The notes beneath the pieces are model-generated. The model was given only the letters and a program-made list of their open reading frames with translations. It did no database searches and was not told where the DNA came from. From contig CP136064.1 in the NCBI GenBank assembly GCA_032622095.1, positions 146,382,864-146,446,863 of the forward strand: DNA of 64,000 bases, in the 5' to 3' direction. Within the stretch, counting starts at the first letter, position 1. Every line of letters starts with the position of its first letter. This document shows positions 11,215 to 23,472 of the stretch, piece by piece. This DNA comes from Siphonodentalium dalli (taxonomy: Eukaryota; Mollusca; Scaphopoda; Gadilida; Siphonodentaliidae). The position numbers and the translations under genes were made by a program.

Positions 11215-12852
11215 TCAGACTTTCAAATTATTTACATCCTGTCTAACATCTTCAAAATTGTTCTTGTGCATTGGTTGATTCCATGGACATTGGAATCGCA
11301 AATGTTCAACAGAGTGACAAACAAAACACTTTTTCTGTGAACGTGACCGTCTCTCGTCCCACTTCTGGGGACATTGGAGTTGTAAGTGATAAATCGAACC
11401 ACATACGAAACACTGCTTTGCAGGGCGCCTCTGCGGGAAATGTATCTGTAAATGTTCGACTGATCCACAGACAAAACATTGTTTGGCTCGATATCTCCAA
11501 TGACACTCTGACTTTAAGTGTTGGACTGAGCCGCACACGAAACAATGTGTCTGTATTTGACATTTCAACGTTACGTGATTGACTGATCTGGTGACTACCT
11601 CACTGGGTTTGCACCCCCTGGCGTTTCTCTTATCAGTGCCATGAAACACTCTTGATTGCCCATGAATTTTATGAGCCCTCTTTTCTTTTGACTGTCGAGG
11701 TGGTGGTTGTCCGTTCTCATATTGCTCTTTGTGTTTCCCAGCAACATACTTGCTTGGTTCAGCACGCAGACCATCGGCATTGTTAATGTCAATGTGTTCC
11801 TCAAAAAGTGATCCAATATCTTCGATGATGTCTCTGTCTGTATTGTGCATGGAAATGACACCTATATTCATTGTTCTTGGCTCCTCATTGCTTGGCGAGG
11901 AATCGGTAGTATCCACCATATCCATGTAATCATCATCATGCCATGTCATTTTTACAGCTTCTCCATCTAGGTACAGCTTCTTAAGTGGTATGTCCAAAAC
12001 ACAATTGTATGATTCTATCATATCCATTCCTATGATACCATCAATAGTGAGATCGGATACTACCATATTCTGGGGAAATATTCTGTTACCGATTTTCACG
12101 TTAAACCTTGCCATGCCTTTTGTCTCAATCTTATTTCCACAGGCGGCATATAGGTTCGGAATGGGATCTTGTCTGAATGTGGGCTTCTTTCCAAGTTCGT
12201 CATAGAACATCGCATACAAGAGTGAACAGGTGGCACCTGTATCCACCAACATATCTATAGGTTCTCTTCCAATAGAACATGCAAGGAATAATCCAGATTC
12301 ATTTCGTCTATCGTGACCTATGAGCTTCACATCTCGGTTATTAACTTCCGACCTTCTAGGTTGGGAGTTGTCACATTTGTCAGCATATCTGTGCATCCCT
12401 GGTGGAGGTTTCTCATAGCACCTTGCAAAATCATGGTTCTGGGGTTGGCTCGAGTCATTTCTCCTTTGCTTGGGACAAAATCTTTGAAAGTGGTCTGGGG
12501 ACCCACATAGGAAACATCGTCTTGAGTTCCTGTCTCTTATGGGAGGCTTATTACTCTCGCTGTCATGTTTAGTATTTCTTGATTCTTGTCCCTTAAGCTC
12601 TTTATGCATATCTTTCTGAAGCTCAGAAATAGATCTCTGTATCTGTTGTAACATCTTTGTTAATTGCTCCTCGACAGCAGGTTTTGTGTCGTCAATATGT
12701 CTAGCATAATGACCTCGTTTCTCTGATTTCATATACGTTTCCAGCTCAACAGCGTGGCGTATTGCGTCGTTAAGAGCTCTTGGTCTCGATTGCTTAACCC
12801 GCAACCTTATGTCTGAATCATGGAGGGCATCGATAAACTGTTCTTTGGCCAA
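11215..12852 (-). pseudogene. Gag C-terminal half, aspartic protease and four extra zinc knuckles
   Basis: 545 codons open. Order: end of the gag capsid region (LAKEQFIDALHDSDIRLRV), a coiled coil, a gag zinc knuckle CFLCGSPDHFQRFC (about residue 113), and a retropepsin with active-site DTGATCS and the flap/C-terminal IIGMD motif (about residues 200-275). After an acidic linker come four tandem knuckles near the C-terminus: CFVCGSVQHLKSEC, a second with Phe in place of the last Cys, CFVCGSIYHLQLQC and CFVCHSVEHLRFQC. The start of this frame overlaps the end of the upstream gag frame by a few dozen bases with a one-base shift, so either a programmed shift or a mutation joins them. The four C-terminal knuckles are not usual in Ty3/gypsy proteins and stand where pol would be. 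Confidence 0.75.
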
Positions 12853-13730
12853 GCCAATGTGTCTCTCACCTCTAACGGTGCCGTTCTGTACGCAATGTTT
12901 GCCAACCTTCTTATGCTTTGTCCCAACTCAGCTAAGGATTCTCCTGCATTTTGTCTTTTCTCACGGAGTTGTACCATAAAGAGCTCAGTCTGATTTGTTG
13001 CTGCAAAACGGTCCTCAATAGCCCTAACAAGAAATCGATATTCATTCTGCATTCCAGAAAGCATATCTCCCAATATTGCTTGCGCCTGTCCCCTCAGTGA
13101 GACTGCCGGGAAAAGTCCCCTTTCCTTATCTGTCCACTGGTTCAGGTTGGCACATGCCTCAAAATGAGCATTATAATCCAGCCATGATGTTGTTCCATCA
13201 TAAGTTGCTGGAGTTATTGTGGGTCTACCTTGTCGACCAAGGTGTGACGACGGTTCTCGGTCCCAAACATCATGGCGACTCGGACTCCAGTCAGGTGGTT
13301 CCCTTGAGTGCCGATATGTGTTCCACTGATTTCCTGTTAATGGGGTCGACGTTGACACATGGTCTCTATGTCTTAGATTCTCTGTCTGAAAAGTTACCCC
13401 TTGATGGGACTGTGGCCTCATATCATATGTCTGGTGATCGGTAACCAATTCATGCTGCCTACTTCGGAGGTTTAATGGACGATCACTATTCATTGGTAAA
13501 GTGCTGTCTTCAGATGAGACAGGTGGACGTCCTATTCGGTTTTGTCCAACAACACTATTCTCCAATCTGTGTCTATCAGGAACATCACCAGATTCCTTAT
13601 TTCTTGCTCGATCAACGAGGAACATTTGTCTGTCGTTGATATTCTTCAATTCCACAACTTGGGCACGAAGCCTCGATATGCTACTCTGTACTTCCTCTTC
13701 ATCAAATGAAGAGCTTGTCGCCATTGTCAA
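12807..13730 (-). pseudogene. Gag N-terminal half of the LTR element
   Basis: 307 codons from the ATG at 13730. A short N-terminal coiled coil (VQSSISRLRAQVVELKNIN) is followed by a long, basic and Ser/Arg-rich section. The retrotransposon gag capsid domain comes next: PATYDGTTSWLDYNAHFEA, WTDKERGLFPAVSLRG, AQAILGDM and YRFLVRAIEDRF. The frame leaves the gag pattern at about 12850, where the next frame takes over, so the last 15 or so residues are read in the wrong frame. This is the metaviral gag type, forming the particle for reverse transcription. Confidence 0.75.
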
Positions 13731-14023
13731 TGCTTTGTGTCAACTTTATTGAGATGCAAAATGTATATAACTGAGTGCCTCACTATCACAATATGTTATG
13801 GACAATTGAACCTCGTGAGCGTCGAAAAATGCAATATAACAAATGCAGCAAATTGTAAATTCTAAAATATCAAAGCTTGAGTTACAACAATACTCATTGC
13901 AAATGTGTGCATCAAATGGATTCAAAAACATTAATAACCAGCGGGAACATCTTCTCTGAAGGGATCCTCACTTGAACCATTCGACATTTAATCAATATTT
14001 CTGGTTATATTTAAGGCAAGCGT

Positions 14024-14041
14024 ATCCCACTTCTGACACCA
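14024..14041 (-). other. Primer binding site, tRNA-Leu type
   Basis: The + strand reads ATCCCACTTCTGACACCA, identical to the 3' end of a eukaryotic tRNA-Leu with CCA (recalled from the human gene). The minus strand is therefore an 18-nt primer site, 4 bases from the LTR end at 14046. Confidence 0.8.
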
Positions 14042-14258
14042 AAAATGTAACGTGCCACCCCTCGGACTGTATGTCAGGACAACCTAGAGGTCAGTTGGGG
14101 GTGTTACATTTGTTACCCAATTGGGTAGGGGAAAGGTTCGCCTGAGATTCATTGCTGCAGGACCTGCCTTAAATATTTCCCAACTTCCAAGGGTGCTATG
14201 TAAAATAAAACACTGAGTTTGATTGATAACTTTAATTTAATCAAAGTCAAATTGTGGT

Positions 14259-14289
<31 letters not shown>

Positions 14290-14675
14290 TCTTAATATGG
14301 CGGTCTTCTTTGAGTAACACTCTGGTTACTCAATCTTCGCCAACCGGTCTCTTCTTCAAATAACTCCTTGAGTTACTCAGTCTTCGCCAACTGGTCTCTC
14401 CTCCGAGCAACTCCTTGAGTTAATCAGTCTTCGCCAACTGTTCTCTGTCGTATTATACAAGTGGCTCTTTGAGTAACACCCTGGTTACTCAATCTTCGCC
14501 AACTGGTCTGTGTCGTATTCTACAAGTGGCTCTTTGAGTGAGTAACACCCTGGTTACTCAATCTTCGCCAACTGGTATCTGTCGTATTCTACAAGTGACT
14601 CTTTGAGTAACACCCTGGTTACTCAATCTTTGCCAACTGGTCTCTGTCGTCTTATTCGAGCAACTCCTTGAGTTA

Positions 14676-15684
14676 GGGTAATGTGGGGCATAATGCGACG
14701 CGGGGCATAATGCGACAGACGGTCGTTATAAGGTCATATGATTTTTCCATGACTGAAGTTGAATCGCACATTTATTATTTTAGTAAGACCAATCATAGAA
14801 GTGAACATCCCAATTGGACCGACAGCATTATGACTGTTTAATCTCACATGCGAAACGCCGGAGTAGGGGTACCCACATTTGGTGACCCCCTTTTTGAATG
14901 GTTTATAACTTCCGGTAGGTCTTGTACATGTTAAAACGAGAACATCTTACCACTACCACCAAAGCTACATGCGTATTTTGGTAAAGTAAGACGAGTTATA
15001 TAGTAAGTTGATCAGTTCTATGTACATCGGTTATTCACATTCACTCATATTTGGGGGAGAGACAGGTTGTCTGGTTGTGGGGCATAATGCGACACTCGGG
15101 TACAACCAGTACGAGAAATAAATATGATTAGGCATATCGCAAATCAAACCTGGAAAAATAAATCTTATCGTAACCTTAGTTCAAAAGAAAAGAAATAAAA
15201 AAACATATTCGATCATTCCCAAACATTAAAACATGATATAGATAAATAATTATTGTTAACCCTACCCCGGCCATTTTCTTGAAATCAAAACTGTATGGTG
15301 CTATTTTACCCGCCATATAAATCAATAAAATGTCTCATTGGGCTGCTGCTATGACTTTAAATAACGATTATACATTCTTTCAATCCACAAAAGAAAAGAA
15401 ACTGCATACCGTCTTGCATTTATTAGGTTCGGTATATGCTGATGTTGTAATGTCAAATGTGTCGCATTGTACCCCGTGTGTGGGGCATAATGCGACGGAT
15501 TGGGTACGTCGACGGGGAGTAATGCTGTTCAGAAATTGGTGCTACCCAGGCATGTGTGAGTATTAATATATATAGTGGAAATATTTATCTAACTTTTAGT
15601 TTAATAATGTGTGCCCTTACATCGTTTTTAGTGGCATGATGGGGTCTAATGTGCTTATGTGTCGCATTATGCCCCACATTACCC
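14676..15684. mobile_element. 1009-bp inverted-repeat element with TA target duplication
   Basis: The left end GGGTAATGTGGGGCATAATG continues into CGAC, and the right end is its reverse complement (about 24 bp). It is flanked by TA at 14674-14675 and 15685-15686, and the minisatellite unit is restored when it is removed. TA duplication is typical of Tc1/mariner-like elements. GGGGCATAATGCGAC also recurs inside at about 14702, 15078 and 15482. No transposase frame is present. Confidence 0.85.
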
Positions 15685-16819
15685 TACTCAGTCTTCGCCA
15701 ACTGGTCTCTTCTTCGAGCAACTCCTTGCGTTACTCAGTCTTCGGCAACTGGTCTCTTCTTCGAGCAACTCCTTGAGTTACTCAGTCTTCGCCAACTGGT
15801 CTCTTCTTCGAGCAACTCCTTGAGTTACTCAGTCTTCGCCAACTGGTCTCTTCTTCGAGCAACTCCTTGAGTTACTCAGTCTTCGCCAACTGGTCTCTTC
15901 TTCGAGCAACTCCTTGAGTTACTCAGTCTTCGCCAACTGGTCTCTTCTTCGAGCAACTCTTAGGTTACTCAGTCTTCGCCAACTTACCACTTAAAACTAA
16001 TTCGAACTTGAACTGATTCGAAACTTCAACTGACACAAATCACGAACTAACACGAACTGACTCCGCAGCGGTATTTATACCCTGCTGGCCGGGATTTGAG
16101 GATCGAGAATGCAACCAATCAGAATCGTTTGAAGATGTCTGAACTGACCAATGGGAAAACGACCAATCAGGGGCGATTTCTGACAGATCAGAAATCGTCA
16201 TGAAGGTTTTGGAAATTCCACTGCTGGTGGGCGTGACTTTGTGTATTCAGGTAGTCATTCACAGGTGTTAAATATTCAATTAAGTGTTCTGGATTACATA
16301 GGAAATGGTTTTGAAGCATTCACGGTAAGTGCGGTAACAGGGCGGTTACCGGGCATTTCATATTTCTTGAACTCCGTCAATTTGATGAAAATCTGTGATA
16401 ATAAAAAGACTTTTGTATTTTCATTATCACCTGAATATAGCCAACTATATAATTTGTATCTGGACAGGTAAAACAAGTCGGAGTGTGGACTCGTATTCTT
16501 GTAATAATTCACCGCTGTTTTTGTTTGACCGAAAAATCGATCGACGTCAGATCATCCTAAATATCTCCAAATTGCTGGAACCCCAATTCTTCTCTAAATT
16601 ACTATTAAAACAAGTGACATTTGCAACTTATTTACGCAAATGTCCCAAGTCAAATGATTCAACTGTTTTTCCAGGATAAATAATCATTTGACACACCCGG
16701 TCATTCATTTTGTCATCTTTCCGACGTCGGAAATGCGTAAATTGATTATTGTGAATATTGACAATATATCAAGTGATGATGCTTCAAAGCCATGTATTCT
16801 GAACCAAGAACACACTTAT

Positions 16820-19800
16820 CACAACCCAAAAGGGTTGTTTTACGGTATTACGTATGTGACGTCAGTAATTTCTATACCCTATCAACATGAAAAAATTGTT
16901 TTTACATCCGGGCGATTCAGACCTATGGGGCCTATGGTGGCCGCCATGTTGGAATAGAATTGTCAAATTAATAAAACGAATTTATTTTTCTTCTTCGATC
17001 AGCCTCCCTATAGCAACACTATTAAATTTGAAAAACAAAATCAACCTTATTCAAAATTAAATGCTTAATGTGGATTTAGCTGACGCGGGCGCATAGCATT
17101 CGGCAAACATCGCCAGATTCCGTACCGTTACAGTTAGAATATTACGTCCCCTGGCAGGCCATAGCAACGTTGGAAATGATGACGTAATTTCGTTACAAAA
17201 TGGTGGCGCTCTCGTGTCCGTCAGTCTTCTCCAAATTGGAAATGGAATTGCTTGTTATTGTTATCGCTCGTATTTTAAATGTACAACGGTATCACAGCAC
17301 GTAAGCGTTGAGAACAAACGAGAAAGCACAAGCGAAGATAGCACTACGAGCCAATTACTGGAATGACTTTAGAGTCAAAGCAGTCAAAAGAAGAAGAAGA
17401 ATAACAACAACAACTTCTGAACTTGGTATTAATGTTAAGTTGTTTTGAAGTTGAAGTGAACTGTGTTCAAAGTGAAAATCAGTCAGTTGGAAAGAAACTC
17501 AATGACGAATCTGTGACTGAAAAAAATATGAAAATGAAGGTCACTGGAATGGAATGTGGACTGGTCTGTGCAGACTGCTCACCACGGCGATTTGACTTGT
17601 TCTGTTATTGTTCAATTTTAAGTCTGTTTTCACCTGGACAGTGGACTGGTTTAGTGGTTAGAACTTAGACTTAGAGTTTCAACTGCAAGCGGCAAATCGT
17701 TCAATCTACTAACTACTTCTCTAAATAGTAAATTTAATTGTTAATATCTAACACTGTCATGTCAAACCTCAACTTGGGTCAAGGAAATCAGAAAATGGAC
17801 ATTTTAGAGCTGACTGATTTACTATACACAGTATAGTTCAGTCATGAACCGTTGAACGTAGCGCGTAGCTGGAACTTGTGGACGCAGTAATCGATGAAAG
17901 CGTTCATGTGGCTTACTAATCTAATAATATTAGGATTGTATTAGTCAATTTAGTGATTACAGATTACTAAATTTAGTTATCAACGACTTCAGCCACTCAC
18001 TGTGAATGTGACTCAGGTCAAAATACAATTCTAGCCATCTACAGTCGACAGACTCGACACACAGATGTAACAAACATGTGAAGCCCAGTGAATTGGTGAC
18101 TAACACAGTGAGTCATTTATCTTCTTGTTGAGTGAAGGAAAAGAAGAACATCTCCCAATCCCACTTGGTCTCGGCACACTGCATAGTTCATGCAGTGACG
18201 GGTGAGAGGATATGCTTCCGGGCCAACTTTCCATCTGTGTGTATGAATTATGTTTCCTGTGATGGACACATCAAGTTAAATTTAATAATTATATTGCACG
18301 GTGATTAGTTTTAGCATTCTCACATATTAAATAATTCATGATTTTAACACGGTGTTCTCGATTTAAACCTTAAGCATAAAGCGGGAGCTTGATCAGCATG
18401 GCTAACATATATATATTAACTAGTGGCTAACTGGCTATTTGTGGAAAAATTATTAAATATAGCCCTGCGTATTTGCTATTGTCGACTTGACACATTGGGA
18501 TTGGAATAATAATATGTATGCTAAACATAATAATTCCAGGCCAACTTAGTTGAACTGTCACGACCTTCTAGTTATACATGTACATGACTAATGTAGTAAT
18601 GAGGCAATCATATAAATGTTTAATCTAGTAGCATTTTCTCAGACCATGCCATGAACATCTATGTATCTATGCCATTCCTCCCGGGCAATTATTAAAATGT
18701 TCATATACTATCAGATGCCTATTAACCAATAGTGTCAGGCTGTCAGCATGTGTCGCATGATTAGTAATTTTAGATTAAATTCTCAACGATCATTAAGATT
18801 TTTGGCAAAGAGACATATATAGAATTAAATTGAAATAGAATTAAATAGAATTAAATTTCCATCAATATTGTTAATTTCAGTCTAGGTCTCCGCTATCACT
18901 ATTGTTGACCATCACAATGATTAGACTTCTGAGAGTACGATAAAAGCTCACAAAAGTCACGAACAAGCATGCAATCTCGAGCTGGGACCACCCTTAATAC
19001 TTGTTTCTTATCATCTACTTCACAGAAGGGGTTACCCCTAAGTAGTAACCATATAGGAAATACACCAAACATATCACTATTGCACAATGACATCAGTTTG
19101 TTTGATCTAAAATATTTATCCACTCCAGCCCCAAAACAATAGTCATTTGGCAAATTACCTCATTCATTTTTGAAGTGCCTATCATCTACTGAAGTTGGAT
19201 CCTACCACAGGCCATAAATTATGTCTCATTGAGTCATTGTGCCCCATCCACGTAACCCGTTTTCATAAAAATGTATTCAGTATTATATGTAAATTTATCC
19301 AATAAAGATATTTTCCCCTTAAAGGTCCTCAATCCGAATCAATAGTCCCCATATCATCAGATTCCAACAACAAGAAGATTTTTTGAAATGCCGCTTCAGT
19401 TGACAGAATCGATTAATTGCTAAAAAAAAAACTGCAGTCAATTATAGCATAAAATTGACAAAAACTTGCAATTTATCAACTTTTTGCTCAACGAATATTG
19501 CTGATTTGTCAAACATCTGACACACACACAAAAAAAACAGTTGATTTTAGAATTATCCATCTTCATCTGCAATTTGGTCAGAAAAAGTATTCTCGTCTGC
19601 TGTTTGCTGGTCCACTAAAAAATTTAAATGATAAATTTTAAAAATCGGTATCTGATCACTATGAGCTTTGATGTTGTGGGTTCCTCGACTTGAATCAAAT
19701 ATTTTTCACCTCCGAAGTCAAGGAAATAATAATCTGCGAGGGTTAATTTGGATTGAGTACCTTTAAAATTGCAAAAATTCAATTAAAATAATTTTGCCTT

Positions 19801-20963
19801 GAAAATTGGTCGCTTGGCCAGATTCAACCTTCACCTGATGATTGCATTTTGAAGAAATATAGTAAAATGTGCTATATGGCTAATATCGCTTGACTGGCGC
19901 CATGGATATTGGTCTGGAAATTAGAGAAATGTTAGAGGCAATATCTCACTCTGACCCATGTCTAACTGTGGCCCACATTCCTCTATATCTGGTGCTGCAA
20001 CATATTCTCGTGCAAATAGGTTTATTTGTACCTGAATATTCACATATGTTCATATTTTTTTTATTCATTTAAATTTGTTTAAATCAAAATTTAGAAAAAC
20101 TAACGCCATTATACATTCTGCCAGGGCACCCTGGGTCACCACACCAAATTTCGTTGAAATCTGGGCACCAAAATTAACAAAGACATGTTGGTCTCAACTT
20201 TACTCCAGTCTTATATATGTATATATAAACAGTCCCATGAAACATGTATACATTTATTGATGGACGTGTCATGGGCTCTTCATACACGATCGCGTTCATT
20301 ATTTCGAAGGTTCCATATTCGCTATTCCAAAGGTTCTTATTCAGACATCGAAGGTTCGCTATTCTGAAGGTTTGCTATTCTGGGCGTATTTAACCAGAAA
20401 AGATGGACAACTCTGGAAGACCGCCCATTTGACCTCGTCCTTCTGGCACGATCAGGCCCAGAAACAATAAAAATAGCAAACTGCAAAGATCGATATCTAA
20501 TTACTCTGAGCTTTGATGGGTGGGTTCCTCGACACTAATCAAATATTTTTTTCCCCACCGAAACCAAGGAAGGAGTAATTTAGCAGCGTCTTATCGGATT
20601 GAGTACCTTTAACTTTTAAGTTATTTCCTTCATAAAAAGAGTCTTATGATAAAGAAACCTCTCAAAACTTTAGAATATAGAATGAAACTTCAAAATAAAA
20701 GTTATAAAAACCTTCTGAATATCGAGGAATATAGAGAACCTTGGGAATGGCGAAACTTCGGTATAATGAACCTTGGGATTAGCGAACCTTTGGACACAGA
20801 GTGACATGTCGCCGTCCTACGGTCCATACGTACTGGCGTGATCGTATATATCCCAAGTTGGCCAGAAATACAGGCACTCCTATGAAACATACATTTTTCA
20901 TTTTATAGATGGACGTACATGTACGTGTTTTTGGGTTGTCCATACGTACTGACGTAATCATAT
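16820..20963. other. 4.1-kb insertion in the 5' LTR, unrecognised
   Basis: Absent from the other LTR, where CACACTTATATTGCC is continuous. No gene was recognised. It contains a diverged direct repeat (about 19640-19765 and 20470-20610, sharing GAGCTTTGATG and TTCCTCGAC), opposed GAAGGTTCGCTATTC-type segments at 20300-20390 and 20705-20790, and a second direct repeat around ATGGACGT at about 20262 and 20908. It is probably several older repeats or captured DNA. The ends show no clear target duplication. Confidence 0.5.
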
Positions 20964-21187
20964 TATTGCCAGTTTTTATCATATTTCATATAAATAATTA
21001 TCATAAAGTGTGATTTGGAACGATAACAGTGGGCAGATTTAACGTTGACTTGTTTCTCTCTTTCGCCGTAGCAACGTGACGTGCCGGTGTTCTGAAACAG
21101 TGCGTAATGGCTAGTAAAGTTCCGGGTGGGAAAATAAAGTTCCGGGTGGCATATTGACCCCCCCCCCCCCCCTGAACGATACATACC

Positions 21188-21431
21188 TTCGGAACTGTGG
21201 CTAGTCGGGGGCCTTGGGTTGGTCAATGCGGTGTTGCTGTTCCGCAGGAACTATCAGAACGTGGCCCAACGCACGCAAGCACCTGTGACGCAGAGCGACT
21301 ATCGTCAAGAAATGACACCGCAAAAAACAAAACATCCAGAATGTGGCCCAACGCACGCAAGCACCTGTGACGCAGAGCAACTGTCGTCAAGAAATGACAC
21401 CGCAAAAAACAAAACATCAATTAAAGGATGA
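21188..21431 (+). pseudogene. Single-span membrane protein, 3' part, copy A
   Basis: Continues the gene cut at 7867: a Leu/Val-rich span after ELWLV, then a polar tail. An 82-bp direct repeat (starts at 21257 and 21339) makes up the tail. 82 is not a multiple of three, so the second copy is read in another frame. Stop at 21429-21431. Confidence 0.5.
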
Positions 21432-21490
21432 TCCATTCTATATGGAATAATTATTACAAAGTAATATAGATATACATATATATAGCAGAT

Positions 21491-21728
21491 ATGTCTTCCC
21501 CAAGTACTGATGGAAAGATGCTCGTAAATGCGGTGTACCACGACGCCGTGTTATCTGGTCTTGCCATCGGCTACCCCCTCTGGGCTAAATGGCTATTGGT
21601 TGTCCTTCCCCTAAACTGGACTTCACGCCCCGTGATATGGGTATGTCGTTGTTGATGTCGTGCTCGCCGCGGCCACGAAAGATATGCTAATTAAACAGGG
21701 GCTCATTCCATCCAATATTATGAAGTAA
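21491..21728 (+). pseudogene. Small membrane protein of virus-like element, copy A
   Basis: The start ATG 21491 gives MSSPSTDGKMLVNAVYHDAV and a Gly/Ala/Leu-rich segment. Two shifts follow (near 21612 and 21646), then ATKDMLIKQGLIPSNIMK in another frame with TAA two bases before the next ATG. The intact protein would be about 78 residues. The same gene is at 28517-28754. Confidence 0.5.
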
Positions 21729-21730
21729 CT

Positions 21731-21846
21731 ATGGTGTCTGCCGCAATGTTGCTCGGAGGTGCACTCGCCAATGCATTAGCATTCAGCGGGTCAAGCTATC
21801 TCTTTTCGATGTTGAGAAATTCGGGCGTTGGCGCGGAACGAAAATG
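21731..21846 (+). pseudogene. Last small gene of virus-like element, copy A (truncated)
   Basis: Starts MVSAAMLLGGALANALAFSG and continues SYLFSMLRNSGVGAERK. Homology with copy B ends at 21846, after which unrelated AT-rich DNA begins. Only the first 39 or so codons remain. Confidence 0.5.
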
Positions 21847-22858
21847 CCTCACTGCCAAAAATATTTTCTCAATTCAGGAAAAAAAAACACTTGAAATGAG
21901 ATATTATCTTGGGAGAATAGCTAGAAAAATAAGACCAAAATATTTTCTAGGTCAAGAAATGAAAGGGTGAGAAAATTTCTTGTCTGACAAAATTTCTTTA
22001 CGAAAACACACAGTAATCTTAGTAAGAAAATCCTAGTAAAAAAATCTTAGTATAGATTTTTTTTTTCCTATTGTAGGAAAGATTGTATTTCTCGCATAAG
22101 TTAATTTTTCTTAAAATAAGATAAGTTTAAGATACTGCGATTAGCTTGGGAGAATAGCTAGAAATTTAAGAAAGCCACACAATTATTCTAGAACAAGAAA
22201 TAATATTTTCTAAAGTAAGAAATAGCGTCAAGATATTTTATCTTAAGTGTTGCCAATTTTTTCTAGAACGAGATTTTCTCAAGTAGGATAATAAATCTAA
22301 GTAAGGAAAAACAAGTTTTCTTAAGTAGGAATATTTTCCCCATTTAGGAGAGATAATTAGAAAACAATTCTTAATTAAGAAAACATTTAATTTTCAATTA
22401 ATATAGAATTTTTTCAATTGTGTTTTAAGAGATATATATGTATGTATAATAGATACAATAAGGTGACTTAAAAGGCACGGGAGGCCTTATAGTTGTCGAA
22501 AATATTCATATTTGTTTCAATCACCGTAAACAGAAAAACACATACAGTTTCGTTCATATAAACAGCATAATATCATTAAAACCTACTAGTACTATATTTC
22601 ACCTAAGCAAGAGCTTGCATGATTGTGTTACAGAAGACAGCACAGTGTTACTGGCTAATCACACACAAATGATATAAACGCTCTTTATTAGTTCCATATT
22701 AGGAATTCAGCAACAAAGAGCACTCCTTATGTTTACCATCATAATATAAACAAACACCAGGGTCCAGGAAGGTAACTTTTTATGCTTTTGTTTACAATGG
22801 TCAAACATATGACAATAACATACTGTTACTAATGCGATATTTCTCATTTGTATACATC
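21847..22858. other. AT-rich spacer between the two element copies
   Basis: No gene seen. It contains many AAGAAA/TTTCTT pairs and a repeated GGGAGAATAGCTAGAAA at about 21912 and 22149. It probably marks either another repeat or the site where copy A was broken. Copy B homology begins at 22859. Confidence 0.5.
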
Positions 22859-23334
22859 CCTTGCTGTCTGGAGGGCTGTGATCACCTTTGATCGCGCCCC
22901 GTCCCTTCATTCTGGGTGCCAGTCAGCGAATCCCAAGTCTTCTTGGATTGCCGCACTTCCACTCCGCCGGCCGGCTATCGTCGACAGCGCTAGGGGCTCA
23001 CTGGTACGAGTGTTTGTGAGAATGATATCGGGATATGTCTTTAATCGGATCTGTCCGCGTGGGTCGAGCTCAAATTTTGAGGGGTCGCGGCCAAGGGCTG
23101 CTGTTCGTCCCCTTCTGGCCAGGGCGCCATAATAGTCATCAACGGCTGACTGCAGGGGTTCTTGACGTATCAGCCTGGTTATTGCTGTCGTATCCGTGAC
23201 ATTCGGGTCATGGGTATACCCATGCCAGTCGGGTCGATCGGCTCAATGAGTGGCATTGTTTCATCTTGAAGATCAAAAGGATCCTCATCGGCTCTGATAT
23301 CAGGATCAAATGTGGGGTTATCAAAGTCTGCCAT
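22859..23334 (-). pseudogene. N-terminal part of coiled-coil/membrane protein, copy B
   Basis: Near-identical to 1239-1714 of copy A, with the ATG at 23334-23332. It carries the same shift after MGIPM, so that lesion predates the duplication. The gene is cut at 22859, so the coiled coil and membrane segments are missing from this copy. Confidence 0.6.
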
Positions 23335-23400
23335 AATCTATTGACAGAGTCAATTATGCATTTATATTATTACTTTGTATTATATGTACATATAAGTATA

Positions 23401-23436
23401 TCTCATATATATTTTGAAGACCTCTGTCTGTATGTT

Positions 23437-23472
<36 letters not shown>

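Larger units (their letters stand above)
7868..21183 (-). mobile_element. LTR retrotransposon carrying gag and protease only, with nested insertions
   Basis: The ends are TG...CA, flanked by the 4-bp duplication TACC (7864-7867 and 21184-21187). Copy B shows the empty site (TACC once, about 28210-28213). Long terminal repeats are 7868-9835 and 14046-21183, the latter enlarged by two insertions. The internal part (9836-14045) encodes gag and an aspartic protease on the minus strand. No reverse transcriptase, RNase H or integrase motif appears anywhere inside, so mobility would need enzymes from another element. A tRNA-Leu primer site lies next to the right LTR, fixing the orientation. Confidence 0.85.
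14046..21183 (-). repeat. 5' LTR of the gag-protease element, enlarged by two insertions
   Basis: Aligns with 7868-9835. Shared blocks are 14046-14675, 15685-16819 and 20964-21183. The gaps are a TA-flanked element (14676-15684) and a 4.1-kb insertion (16820-20963). The end reads CTGAACGATACA, matching CTGAACGCTACA in the other LTR. Confidence 0.85.

Noticed and set aside
11215-11560. The C-terminal zinc knuckles as a host CNBP-like gene
   Set aside because: They are continuous with a retroviral-type protease and gag in one frame inside LTRs with a target duplication.
14024-14041. A tRNA-Leu gene fragment
   Set aside because: Only the 18-nt 3' end including CCA is present, beside an LTR end, which is the mark of a primer binding site.
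15330-15566. 78-codon frame inside the TA-flanked element as a transposase remnant
   Set aside because: No DDE-type motif or helix-turn-helix, and too short; the element appears non-coding.
8121-15990. Regularly spaced repeats in the LTRs as a possible CRISPR array
   Set aside because: Units are contiguous with no unique spacers, lie in a eukaryotic LTR and differ in length.
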